Of a stretch of DNA of 37,979 bases, positions 24,461 through 33,161 are shown piece after piece. The translations under genes and the position numbers were made by a program. Position 1 is the stretch's first letter, and every line of letters begins with the position of its first letter. The DNA is taken from the NCBI GenBank assembly GCA_900129595.1, contig FQWG01000031.1:1-37979 (forward strand), given 5' to 3'. Under the pieces are notes generated by a model. It had not been told where the DNA came from and made no database searches. It saw nothing but the letters and a program-made list of their open reading frames with translations. Source of the DNA: Flavobacterium frigidimaris (lineage in GTDB: Bacteria > Bacteroidota > Bacteroidia > Flavobacteriales > Flavobacteriaceae).

Positions 24461-24572
24461 TTTCAATAATGGCTTAGAAAGGATGCTATTTTACAAGCGT
24501 AAAAATCCAACTTATAAGTCTATAAATAAAAACTAACTAAACCATACTATTAACTTATTAAACCAATTATTT

Positions 24573-27500
24573 ATGACTAACTTTTTAATTACTAAAAGCA
24601 AATCGAAATACTTCAAAAATCTGGGTTTCCTGATTCTGATGTTAGTATTCTCTGCTATGGTAAATGCTCAAACTACAGTATCAGGAACAGTTTCGGATAG
24701 TGGCGGGCCAATACCCGGAGTAAATATTATTGTAAAGGGAAGTAATATCAATACAATTTCAAATTTTGACGGAACTTATACGATTAAAGCGCCTGCTACA
24801 GGAATTTTAGTCTATAGTTTTATCGGATACAAAGCAAAAGAAATTGCTGTTGCCAATAAAACTAAAATTGATGTAACGCTCGAAGAAGACCTCAACAATT
24901 TAAAAGAAGTTGTGGTAGTAGGATATGGTACCATGAAAAGAGGTGATCTTACCGGTGCTGTTTCGTCTGTTTCGAGTGCAGCAGTCGCACAATCTGTAGC
25001 GACCACTATTGATCAGGTTTTACAGGGACGTGCAGCCGGGGTTAACATTCAGCAAAATAATGGTGCGCCAGGTTCCAGTTCTTCAGTTCGTATTCGTGGT
25101 ATAAGCTCGATTACAGGATCTAATGAGCCTATTTATGTTATCGACGGTGTGGTTATCGATGGCGCTACAGGTTCTATGAATGCGAATCCGCTTGCGGGGA
25201 TAAATCCTTCAGACATTGTTTCGATGGATGTTCTAAAAGATGCTTCAGCCACAGCAATCTACGGATCAAGAGCAGCGAATGGTGTCATTATGATTACAAC
25301 CAAAACCGGAAAAAAAGGAGAACTTACCCTGAACTTTGACAGTTATGTAGGATGGCAGGAAATTCCAAAACAATTACAGGTTCTTAATCTTAGAGAATAC
25401 GGAACATTAAAAAATACCCGTGCCGATTTAGGAATTGTTCAACGTGACAATTATTTTATTCGTCCGGATTTGTTAGGAGATGGTACAGATTGGCAGAACG
25501 AGTTGTTTACCACCGCTATGATGCAGAGTTATAATTTATCTGCTTCAGGAGGATCTGAAAATACAACTTATGCTTTAGGAATTGGATATTTAGATCAGGA
25601 CGGTATTGCCATTGGTTCATCATTCAATCGTTTCAATCTTCGAGGTGTGATAGACTCACAGGTAAAAAGCTTTTTGAAACTTGGTGTCAATATGGCTTTA
25701 AACAAAACAGAGCAAGTCACAACATTTACAGACGGTTCACTGATCCTTACTGCGCTTAAACAAACTCCAAATGTTGCTGCGCGTAATGCTGACGGGACAT
25801 TCGACGGACCTGACACAACAGAATTTGTACAGAATAACCCGTTAGGTTTAGCTTTAATGAGAGACAATCATAACGAAAATTACGGAATAAGAGCCAATAC
25901 ATATGCTGAAATTGGTTTCTCTAAAAGCTTAAAGTTTAAATCGCAATACTCTCTGGATTATGGTTTTGGTAATAATTATACCTTTAATCCATCGTATACT
26001 TTTGGGGCACTTGTAAATGATGTTAGAGAAGGTACAAGAACAAAATCGCTTAGTCAAAACTGGATTTGGAATAATCTCTTAACCTACAACAAAACTTTTG
26101 GCGTGCATAACGTAAACGTAATGTTAGGTCAGGAAATGCAGGAACAGCGCTGGGAAAATCTGTACGGATATCGTTCGGGATACATTACAAACGGAGCAAC
26201 AGATTTAGATGCCGGAGACCCTACAACCGCAAGAAACTCAAACGGAAGCTGGACAAGAGCCCTTAGTTCTTATTTTGGAAGAGTATTTTATTCCTTTAAT
26301 GATAAATATCTGCTAACCGGTACCATCAGAAGAGACGGTTCTTCTCAGTTTGCCAAAGACAATCGTTGGGATTGGTTTCCGTCAGCAGCTTTGGCCTGGA
26401 AAGTTTCTAATGAAAATTTCTTAAAAGAAAATAAAACGATCAATAACCTGAAACTGCGATTGGGTTGGGGTATTGTGGGGAATCAAAGTGTTCCTAATTA
26501 TGCTTATACCTCTGTTTATGGTACTTCTGCAACCAATTGGGGAAGTGGTCAGATTGCAACCAATACGGCAAATCCTGATTTAGGATGGGAGAAAACAAAA
26601 TCGAGCAATATTGGTTTAGATCTTGGGCTTTTTAATAACAGAATCGAACTTATTGCAGACGTTTATTACAAAAAAACAGACGGATTGTTACTCGATTTAG
26701 CGCTTCCTGCCTATGCCGGAACAACAGGGCAAGGTTCTACAGCACCTCCAACATTCAATATTGGAGCTCTTGAAAACAAGGGATTTGAATTTACTTTAAA
26801 TACCCTAAACATGCAAAGAAATGATTTTAGCTGGAAATCGAGTTTCGTTTTTTCTATGAACAGAAGCAAAGTTTTGGCATTGAATACAGAATCAGGAGTT
26901 TATAATATGACATTACAGCAAGGTTCTGATGTTACCGTAGTAACACGTACCGCAGTAGGACAGCCTATAGGTCAGTTTTACGGTTATAAAGTAATTGGAC
27001 GTTTTGAGAAAGCTACTGATTTTTATTATAAAGATAAAGATGGAGTAGTAAAACCAACTGCTTTGCCGGAAGGAATGCAGATTGGTGAAAATGGAGTCTG
27101 GATAGGAGATTATATGTTTGAAGATGTCAATAAAGATGGTGTTATTAATGAAAAAGATACGGGATATATAGGGAATCCGGCACCCGATTTTACTTTTGGT
27201 ATCGGAAATACATTCTCATTTCTTGGGTTTGATCTGAACATATTATTGACAGGATCTTATGGTAATGATGTCTTAAATTATCAAAGACGCTGGTTAGAAA
27301 ATCCACGCGAAAATACTAATTTATTAAAATCAGCTTTAGGATATGCACAACTGGATTTGATTGATCCAAACGGACCAAACGATTACCGCAACGTACAAAT
27401 TGTGGGCGGAGATCCTTATATGCCAAGAATTGGTGCTTCATCTGCATCATCGGCTTCTAATTATCGTTTGAGTAATCGATTTGTAGAAGATGGTTCCTAT

Positions 27501-27737
27501 CTAAGAGTAAAAAATATTTCGATAGGGTATAATTTACCAAAGAAATTATATTCTAAATACGGTATCTCTAATATCAAAGTATATTCTAACGCACAAAACG
27601 TATTGACATTTACAAAGTACAAAGGATACGATCCGGAAGTAGGATCGATTAATCAAAATGTTCTTTTGACCGGTATTGATAACGGACGTTATCCGTCGCC
27701 GATAATCACCACACTTGGATTAAATGTTAATTTCTAA
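24573..27737 (+). CDS. SusC-like TonB-dependent outer-membrane receptor
   Basis: 1054 aa. Signal peptide about 1-32 (ending MVNA before QTTVSG). A CarboxypepD_reg-like domain at about 35-112 (TTVSGTVSDSGGPIPGVNII), then a plug from about 114 (VVVVGYGTMKRGDLTGAVSS; DVLKDASATAIYGSRAANGV), then the 22-strand barrel to the terminal LGLNVNF, where an aromatic last residue is typical of outer-membrane barrels. With SusD it imports xylo-oligosaccharides using TonB energy. The SusD-like gene starts 13 bp after its stop. Strong promoter and two candidate operators upstream. Xylan as ligand is inferred from neighbours. Confidence 0.96.
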   Translation: MTNFLITKSKSKYFKNLGFLILMLVFSAMVNAQTTVSGTVSDSGGPIPGVNIIVKGSNINTISNFDGTYTIKAPATGILVYSFIGYKAKEIAVANKTKIDVTLEEDLNNLKEVVVVGYGTMKRGDLTGAVSSVSSAAVAQSVATTIDQVLQGRAAGVNIQQNNGAPGSSSSVRIRGISSITGSNEPIYVIDGVVIDGATGSMNANPLAGINPSDIVSMDVLKDASATAIYGSRAANGVIMITTKTGKKGELTLNFDSYVGWQEIPKQLQVLNLREYGTLKNTRADLGIVQRDNYFIRPDLLGDGTDWQNELFTTAMMQSYNLSASGGSENTTYALGIGYLDQDGIAIGSSFNRFNLRGVIDSQVKSFLKLGVNMALNKTEQVTTFTDGSLILTALKQTPNVAARNADGTFDGPDTTEFVQNNPLGLALMRDNHNENYGIRANTYAEIGFSKSLKFKSQYSLDYGFGNNYTFNPSYTFGALVNDVREGTRTKSLSQNWIWNNLLTYNKTFGVHNVNVMLGQEMQEQRWENLYGYRSGYITNGATDLDAGDPTTARNSNGSWTRALSSYFGRVFYSFNDKYLLTGTIRRDGSSQFAKDNRWDWFPSAALAWKVSNENFLKENKTINNLKLRLGWGIVGNQSVPNYAYTSVYGTSATNWGSGQIATNTANPDLGWEKTKSSNIGLDLGLFNNRIELIADVYYKKTDGLLLDLALPAYAGTTGQGSTAPPTFNIGALENKGFEFTLNTLNMQRNDFSWKSSFVFSMNRSKVLALNTESGVYNMTLQQGSDVTVVTRTAVGQPIGQFYGYKVIGRFEKATDFYYKDKDGVVKPTALPEGMQIGENGVWIGDYMFEDVNKDGVINEKDTGYIGNPAPDFTFGIGNTFSFLGFDLNILLTGSYGNDVLNYQRRWLENPRENTNLLKSALGYAQLDLIDPNGPNDYRNVQIVGGDPYMPRIGASSASSASNYRLSNRFVEDGSYLRVKNISIGYNLPKKLYSKYGISNIKVYSNAQNVLTFTKYKGYDPEVGSINQNVLLTGIDNGRYPSPIITTLGLNVNF

Positions 27738-27750
27738 AATACTACAAACG

Positions 27751-29382
27751 ATGAAAACAAAAAAAATAATTTACAAGATTCTTTTGATCGCATTGCCACT
27801 TGTTTGGACTAGTTGTAGTGATCTTTTAGATGTTGAACCCGAAGATCGAATTACTAAAGAGAATTTCTATAAATCCGAATCTGATTTTCAGGCAGCCACA
27901 GGTCCGTTGTACAACAAAGTGTGGTTTGATTTTAATGATAAATTCTATTATGGTTTAGGCGACGGACGAGCGGCAAACTTATACGCCCCTTTTTCTGATT
28001 ATGTTTATCCGTTTACAGATTTAACAGAAACAGGATTAACAGGACCACTAGTTTCGGCCTGGGGATCTTTGTATAATGTGGTACAGCAATCCAATAATGT
28101 TATAATTGGCATTACAGGCAGCAGCGTTAATGACAACATTAAAAACAAATACATAGCCGAAGCCCGTTTTATGAGAGGAACCGCATATTGGTATCTGGCT
28201 TCATTATGGGGAGACGTAATTATTTCTACAGACCCAAGAGAACTGGTAAAAAATCCAATTGTAAATAAAAATCCATTAAAAGATGTTTACGAATTTGCCA
28301 TGCGCGATTTAGAGTTTGCAGCAAAATATCTTCCGGAAACGGCAGGTCAGTCAGGACGTCTGACAAGATATAGTGCTTTCGGGATGCTGTCACGTGTTTA
28401 TTTATCCTATTCAGGAATCAGTGACAACCCAAATAGCGGATCAAGAAATCAGGCCTATCTTGACCTGGCCAAAAAAGCGGCAGAAAAAGTAATCAATTCC
28501 GGCCCTTATAGTTTGATGCCTAATTATGCTGATTTATTTATGATCGAAAACAACAACAACTCAGAATCAATGTTTGCATTGCAATGGGTTCCTAACGGAG
28601 ATTTTGGAGTAAACAATACGCAACAGGCTTATTTTGCCTTAAGCTCAGATATCACCGGAGATGATGCTGCGTGGGGATATTGGACCAGAGCTTCATACAA
28701 TGTTTTACAGGAATATGAATCTAAAGATTCGCGTCGTAAAGCAACCTGGATGGGAAATAAAGATCATTATGCTGAAATTGGTAAAGCAAATGGAGGTTAT
28801 ACTGTAGATCACACAAGTGATTTCCTTACTGTAAAAAAAGGAGTAGTAGGATCAACAAAAGACAATGCTAAAATTACCCGTATGAACTCCGCATTAAATA
28901 CCTATATGCTGCGTTTAGGCGAAGTATATTTAAACTATGCCGAAGCCGCTTTAGGTAATAATGCTTCAACAGCTGATGCCCTTGCACTTTCAGGAATAAA
29001 CAAACTTCGTGTGCGTGCAGGTCTTGATCCTAAAGCAACACTGACTTATGCTGATATTATTCACGAAAGAAGAGTAGAGCTGTGTATGGAAGGCCAGTAT
29101 TGGTATGATCTGGTAAGAAGATCCTATTACAAACAACAAGAAGTGGTAAATTATGTCACAAGTCAAAACAGAGGAACCATTACGCCAATTCTTTATGATT
29201 CAGCCACAAATGCAGTTACTGTTGATGCTACAAAAAGTAGTAGTTCACGTGCTATAGGTGTAATTGATGCTACCATTTTTGTTCTGCCTTATCCGGAATC
29301 TGAACTGGTTCAAAATCCGTTGTTGAGAGAAAACCCTGTGCCATATCAGTTTACTGAAGAAAGAATAAAAGACCTATTCTAG
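27751..29382 (+). CDS. SusD-like (RagB/SusD family) surface lipoprotein
   Basis: 543 aa from the ATG at 27751; a start at 27724 inside the susC end would place nine extra residues before the signal sequence and is unlikely. Lipobox ends WTSC (Cys22), followed by SDLLDVEPED, an acidic start that fits surface export. Family features: the RITKENFYKSESDFQAATGP opening, the TPR-like ARFMRGTAYWYLASLWGDV helix pair, LGEVYLNYAEAAL, and ERRVELCMEGQYWYDLVRRS near the C-terminus. It forms the lid of the SusCD importer and binds oligosaccharide at the cell surface. Confidence 0.95.
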   Translation: MKTKKIIYKILLIALPLVWTSCSDLLDVEPEDRITKENFYKSESDFQAATGPLYNKVWFDFNDKFYYGLGDGRAANLYAPFSDYVYPFTDLTETGLTGPLVSAWGSLYNVVQQSNNVIIGITGSSVNDNIKNKYIAEARFMRGTAYWYLASLWGDVIISTDPRELVKNPIVNKNPLKDVYEFAMRDLEFAAKYLPETAGQSGRLTRYSAFGMLSRVYLSYSGISDNPNSGSRNQAYLDLAKKAAEKVINSGPYSLMPNYADLFMIENNNNSESMFALQWVPNGDFGVNNTQQAYFALSSDITGDDAAWGYWTRASYNVLQEYESKDSRRKATWMGNKDHYAEIGKANGGYTVDHTSDFLTVKKGVVGSTKDNAKITRMNSALNTYMLRLGEVYLNYAEAALGNNASTADALALSGINKLRVRAGLDPKATLTYADIIHERRVELCMEGQYWYDLVRRSYYKQQEVVNYVTSQNRGTITPILYDSATNAVTVDATKSSSSRAIGVIDATIFVLPYPESELVQNPLLRENPVPYQFTEERIKDLF

Positions 29383-29418
29383 TAGAACGAAAAATAATAA
29401 ATCTAAAGAAAGATTAAT

Positions 29419-30777
29419 ATGAAATATATTTTAAATAAAAAGTATTGGGCGCCCATCGCATTTCTTGGAATGATGGTTTTTAGTATGCTGTTTACTGCTT
29501 GTGATAATAATGATTCTAATGGTAAAGCGATAACGATTAGCAGAGTATTTCTGGAAGACATCAATTCGACTGTACCTGATAGAGAAGTTACTTTTGCCAG
29601 ATTAGGACAAGTCATCCGTATTGAAGGTTCCGGTTTTACAGGACTAAAAAAGGTGTATATCAATGGATATTCCACTTATTTTAATGTTGTTTTTGTAAGC
29701 GATAATTCAATGCTGATCAATATTTCTGCGGATACGCCTACAATCGAAGCAGATCCTTCTGTTAGAAATACTATTCGATTTGTGAATGATAGTAATGAAA
29801 CGACGTTTTCATTTGAAATTCGTTCCTCAAAACCGGTTATTGACCGAATCTCGAATACCATGCCTAACCCTGGTGAAACTATTACCGTTGAAGGTTCGGG
29901 TTTAACCGAAGTCAATAAAGTCATTTTTCCGGGAAATGTTGAAGTAACAACAGGAATTACATCTGATCCTGACGGTGAGTTTTTTACCGTTACAGTTCCT
30001 AACGGAGTATCAGACAACGGAGGTTCAATATTTGTTCAGAGCTCAAACGGAGGCGCTTATTCTCCGGCTTATTTTAATTTCAAAAAAGGTGTTTTAATCA
30101 ATTTCGACGGACAAGGAAGCCAAGGTTCCTGGGACAGACCAACTATGATTCTGCCAACTGATATAGAATCAGCTTCTTTGGGAACAGGAAATACATCTCA
30201 GGGAAAATATGTACCGCATCATCCCGCCCGTATGCCAGCTTTTGATACAAAATCCCGTCAATCCGAAGTATGGACAGCAGGAACTGGCTCTGATAACTGG
30301 AGAACCCAACTAACACCTTATATTCCGGCAAGTACACCGCTTGACAAAGTGGCACTGCAATTTGAGATCTATGTTCCGGATGCCTGGAAAGATTCAGGAT
30401 ATTTAAAAATGTGTATGGTCAATAATTTTAACGGAGGCGAATGGGCAGGTGCTGTCTATAACTACATTCCGTGGTTAGTAGACGGAAAATCAGTTGCTTT
30501 TCAAACAACAGGCTGGACCACCGTTACCATTCCGCTAAATAAATTTTATGCATGGTCTAAAGAAGCTTTCACTTTTGAAACCGTTTTGGCTTATCGTGAA
30601 GCTGCAACCTATCAGAACTTTGGAATTTATTTTGAAAATTCTGATGTAAAAATGAAAGATGTTTTAGGAACTGCAAGCGAAGTAGAATTTCCTGCAAAAG
30701 CGACTTCGGTAAAAGTATATACAGACAACTGGAGAATTGTTTCACTGGATACACCGGTTTATAATGATTTCAATTAA
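29419..30777 (+). CDS. Surface glycan-binding lipoprotein with IPT/TIG repeats
   Basis: 452 aa, in the SusE/F position after SusCD. Lipobox LFTAC (Cys28) followed by DNND, an acidic tract that fits a flavobacterial lipoprotein export signal, so probably on the cell surface. Two Ig-like IPT/TIG domains at about 35-135 and 138-220 (KPVIDRISNTMPNPGETITV, then VEGSGLTEVNKVIFPG), then a C-terminal domain from about 222 (GVLINFDGQGSQGSWDRP) with several Trp residues (W257-type region, DNWRTQ, WAGAVYNYIPW) that resembles the glycan-binding end of SGBP-B proteins. No catalytic motif. It should hold xylan for the surface xylanase; the ligand is inferred. Confidence 0.85.
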   Translation: MKYILNKKYWAPIAFLGMMVFSMLFTACDNNDSNGKAITISRVFLEDINSTVPDREVTFARLGQVIRIEGSGFTGLKKVYINGYSTYFNVVFVSDNSMLINISADTPTIEADPSVRNTIRFVNDSNETTFSFEIRSSKPVIDRISNTMPNPGETITVEGSGLTEVNKVIFPGNVEVTTGITSDPDGEFFTVTVPNGVSDNGGSIFVQSSNGGAYSPAYFNFKKGVLINFDGQGSQGSWDRPTMILPTDIESASLGTGNTSQGKYVPHHPARMPAFDTKSRQSEVWTAGTGSDNWRTQLTPYIPASTPLDKVALQFEIYVPDAWKDSGYLKMCMVNNFNGGEWAGAVYNYIPWLVDGKSVAFQTTGWTTVTIPLNKFYAWSKEAFTFETVLAYREAATYQNFGIYFENSDVKMKDVLGTASEVEFPAKATSVKVYTDNWRIVSLDTPVYNDFN

Positions 30778-30837
30778 TAAAGTGGCACTACTAGATTAAT
30801 AAAAGAGATAAATCGTGTAATTAAAAAAATACTAAAA

Positions 30838-33045
30838 ATGAAATATAAATATATAATTCCTATAATTGCTTCGTCTTTAATGATTTTAGCATCGTGCGAC
30901 GACAACAAAATGGACTGGGGGAAAGACCCGGATCATGGTGCAGTAACAGGAGCGGAGCTTCCGTTAGAACTAGTTGAAAAAATCAGCAGATATCAACCTT
31001 TAAAAACCTATACTGATTTTGTTTTAGGAAACGGAATTGGTGCTGATTTATACATGAGCGATGCTGCGTACAGAAAAATTGTAAACGAAAACTTTGATGA
31101 GGTTACACCAGGATATGCCATGAAACACGGCGCCATGGTAAATGCCAAAGGCGAAATAAATTTTGCGACTATTGATGCCTTCATTGCAGAAACAAAAAAA
31201 GCAGGACTAAAAGTTTTCGGACATACTTTAGTCTGGCATTCCAACCAAAACGCAAGTTACTTAAACGGACTTATTGCCCCAACTGTAATTCCGGGTTCCA
31301 GCGGAACCAATATCCTTGATGTAGCGGGCTTAAAAAGTGGTGCGTTTACCAATTGGGCAAGAAATAACCCTGGAAAAGGAATATCCATTGTTGCAAATTC
31401 CGGTTTAGCAAGCAATTCGCAGGCAATTCAATTAGCTTCAGGTGCAGCTTCAGCGCAACCTTACAATCTGCAGTTAACCTCTCCCAATATTCCAATTGTA
31501 ACAGGTCATAATTATGAAATTTCTTTTTATATCAAATCAGATGTAACCGGTAAGGGACGTATTTCTTTCAATGCATCTTTAGCCAATCCATACCCTTATA
31601 AAGATTGGTATAATACGGGAGGAAGTCTTACAGAAGCTTTTGCAACAACATCAGCCTGGCAGCAAGTTAAAATTAAACTGGCACCGGGAGATTTTAAAGC
31701 AGGAAGTACAACTTTTCAGTATAATTTAGATTTAGGATATCTTCCAAATGTTACCTATTTAATAGACGTAAATACAATCGCCGTTGTAGATCTTGATGCT
31801 GTATCGGGTATTGTGAATTTAATTCCGAATGGTAATTTTAATTCAGGGATTACGGGATGGAGCCAGCAGAATGGAGCTGCAGGATCATTAAGTCTTGCAA
31901 GTGCTGCTAATTCATACGAAGGAAGTGGTGCTATGAAAGTAGTAAATGCAACCAGCACACCTACAGAGCAATATAAAACTCAAATTAACGGGCTTTTCAG
32001 TTCGGCTTTAGTTGCAGGAAAAAGTTATACAATTTCATATATGATTCGTTCTGAAGCGCCCGGTTCTGTAAGATGTTCTACTACACCACAGTCATTGGCC
32101 AATTATCAGGGCGATCAGGCAACTTCGACAACATGGAAATTGATTGAATGGAAAATTACCGGAAAAGGAGGAGAGACAGGTTTTAATTTTGATTTGGGAG
32201 CTGCCTCGGGAACGTATTACATTGATAATGTAGTAGTAACTTCCGGAGAAACTGCTGGCGGCGGCGTAACAGCGCCAATAAATATCGAGAAAACCGATGC
32301 CGAAAAAACAAAAATCATAGGAGATGCCATGAAAGACTGGATTTCTAAAATGATGACACATTATAAAACAAGCGTTTTTGCATGGGATGTGGTCAATGAA
32401 CCAATGAAAGAAGACGGAACATTAAGAACCGGTAATGAAGGCGACACCGCGACAGATTATTTTTCGTGGGCAAAATATCTGGGGAAAGATTATGCAGTAA
32501 CAGCATTTAAATTAGCCCGCCAAAACGGAAACACAACAGACAAGCTATTTATAAATGATTATAATCTGGAATCAAGATTAGACAAATGCGATGGCTTAAT
32601 CAGTTATGTGACTTATATCGAAAGTCAGGGCGGTACAGTAGACGGAATCGGAACTCAGATGCATATTGGCCTGACAACAGACAAAGATAAAATTGTTCAG
32701 ATGTTTCAAAAATTAGCTGCGTCAGGAAAATTGATTAAAATCTCTGAGTTAGATGTAAGATTAGGAACAAATGCGCCAACTGTAGCACAACAAGCAGCTC
32801 AGGCAGAAATGTATCAGTTTGTAATCGATATGTATAAAAAACACATTCCGGTACCACAACAATATGGTATAACTATCTGGGGTGTTTCGGATAGTGTAAA
32901 AGAACATGAATTCTGGCTTCCTGATGAATCCCCAAACCTTTGGGACGCCAATTATGTTCGTAAACATGCTTACAAAGGCGCTGCCGATGGTCTTGCCGGA
33001 AAAGACGTAAGCAAAGACTTTTCAGGCGAACTGGTAAAACCATAA
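30838..33045 (+). CDS. GH10 endo-xylanase with two inserted carbohydrate-binding modules, surface lipoprotein
   Basis: 735 aa. Lipobox ILASC (Cys20) followed by DDNKMD, an acidic pattern that fits export to the cell surface. The GH10 barrel is split: the first part (about 40-148) contains GNGIGADLYM, the MKHGAMV strand and GHTLVWHSNQNASYL (Trp133-His134). From about 150 to 480 come two beta-sandwich modules of the CBM4/CBM22-like type (the second starts LIPNGNFNSGITGWSQQNGA). The barrel resumes near 485, with acid/base Glu521 in WDVVNEPM, FINDYNLE, GIGTQMHIG, nucleophile Glu637 in ISELDVRLG, and WGVSDS. This insertion layout is known for gut Bacteroides xylanases from xylan loci. It should be the enzyme that makes the first cuts in polymeric xylan next to SusCD. 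Confidence 0.95.
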   Translation: MKYKYIIPIIASSLMILASCDDNKMDWGKDPDHGAVTGAELPLELVEKISRYQPLKTYTDFVLGNGIGADLYMSDAAYRKIVNENFDEVTPGYAMKHGAMVNAKGEINFATIDAFIAETKKAGLKVFGHTLVWHSNQNASYLNGLIAPTVIPGSSGTNILDVAGLKSGAFTNWARNNPGKGISIVANSGLASNSQAIQLASGAASAQPYNLQLTSPNIPIVTGHNYEISFYIKSDVTGKGRISFNASLANPYPYKDWYNTGGSLTEAFATTSAWQQVKIKLAPGDFKAGSTTFQYNLDLGYLPNVTYLIDVNTIAVVDLDAVSGIVNLIPNGNFNSGITGWSQQNGAAGSLSLASAANSYEGSGAMKVVNATSTPTEQYKTQINGLFSSALVAGKSYTISYMIRSEAPGSVRCSTTPQSLANYQGDQATSTTWKLIEWKITGKGGETGFNFDLGAASGTYYIDNVVVTSGETAGGGVTAPINIEKTDAEKTKIIGDAMKDWISKMMTHYKTSVFAWDVVNEPMKEDGTLRTGNEGDTATDYFSWAKYLGKDYAVTAFKLARQNGNTTDKLFINDYNLESRLDKCDGLISYVTYIESQGGTVDGIGTQMHIGLTTDKDKIVQMFQKLAASGKLIKISELDVRLGTNAPTVAQQAAQAEMYQFVIDMYKKHIPVPQQYGITIWGVSDSVKEHEFWLPDESPNLWDANYVRKHAYKGAADGLAGKDVSKDFSGELVKP

Positions 33046-33063
33046 AGTATTTTTTAGTAAATA

Positions 33064-33113
33064 AATCCGTAGTAGGAATCTCAAAAGGATTCGTACTATG
33101 GATTATTTCTTTT
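33064..33113 (+). terminator. Hairpin terminator after the split GH10 gene
   Basis: AATCCGTAGTAGGAATC (33064-33080) pairs with GATTCGTACTATGGATT (33088-33104) with one G-U and one mismatch, 7-nt loop, then a T-rich tail. It probably ends or attenuates the susCD operon before the GH35-like gene. Confidence 0.65.
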
Positions 33114-33161
33114 CTTAGCTTTTGCTAATTAGCTAAAGCTTAAAACAATTGATTTTTTAAT

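Noticed and set aside
27724..27750. SusD start overlapping the susC end
   Set aside because: The first Met lies within susC; starting at 27751 gives a normal lipoprotein signal and a 13-bp spacer.
29829..29838. AAACCGGTTA palindrome inside the glycan-binding protein gene
   Set aside because: It differs from the motif in the core and lies in constrained coding sequence; likely chance.
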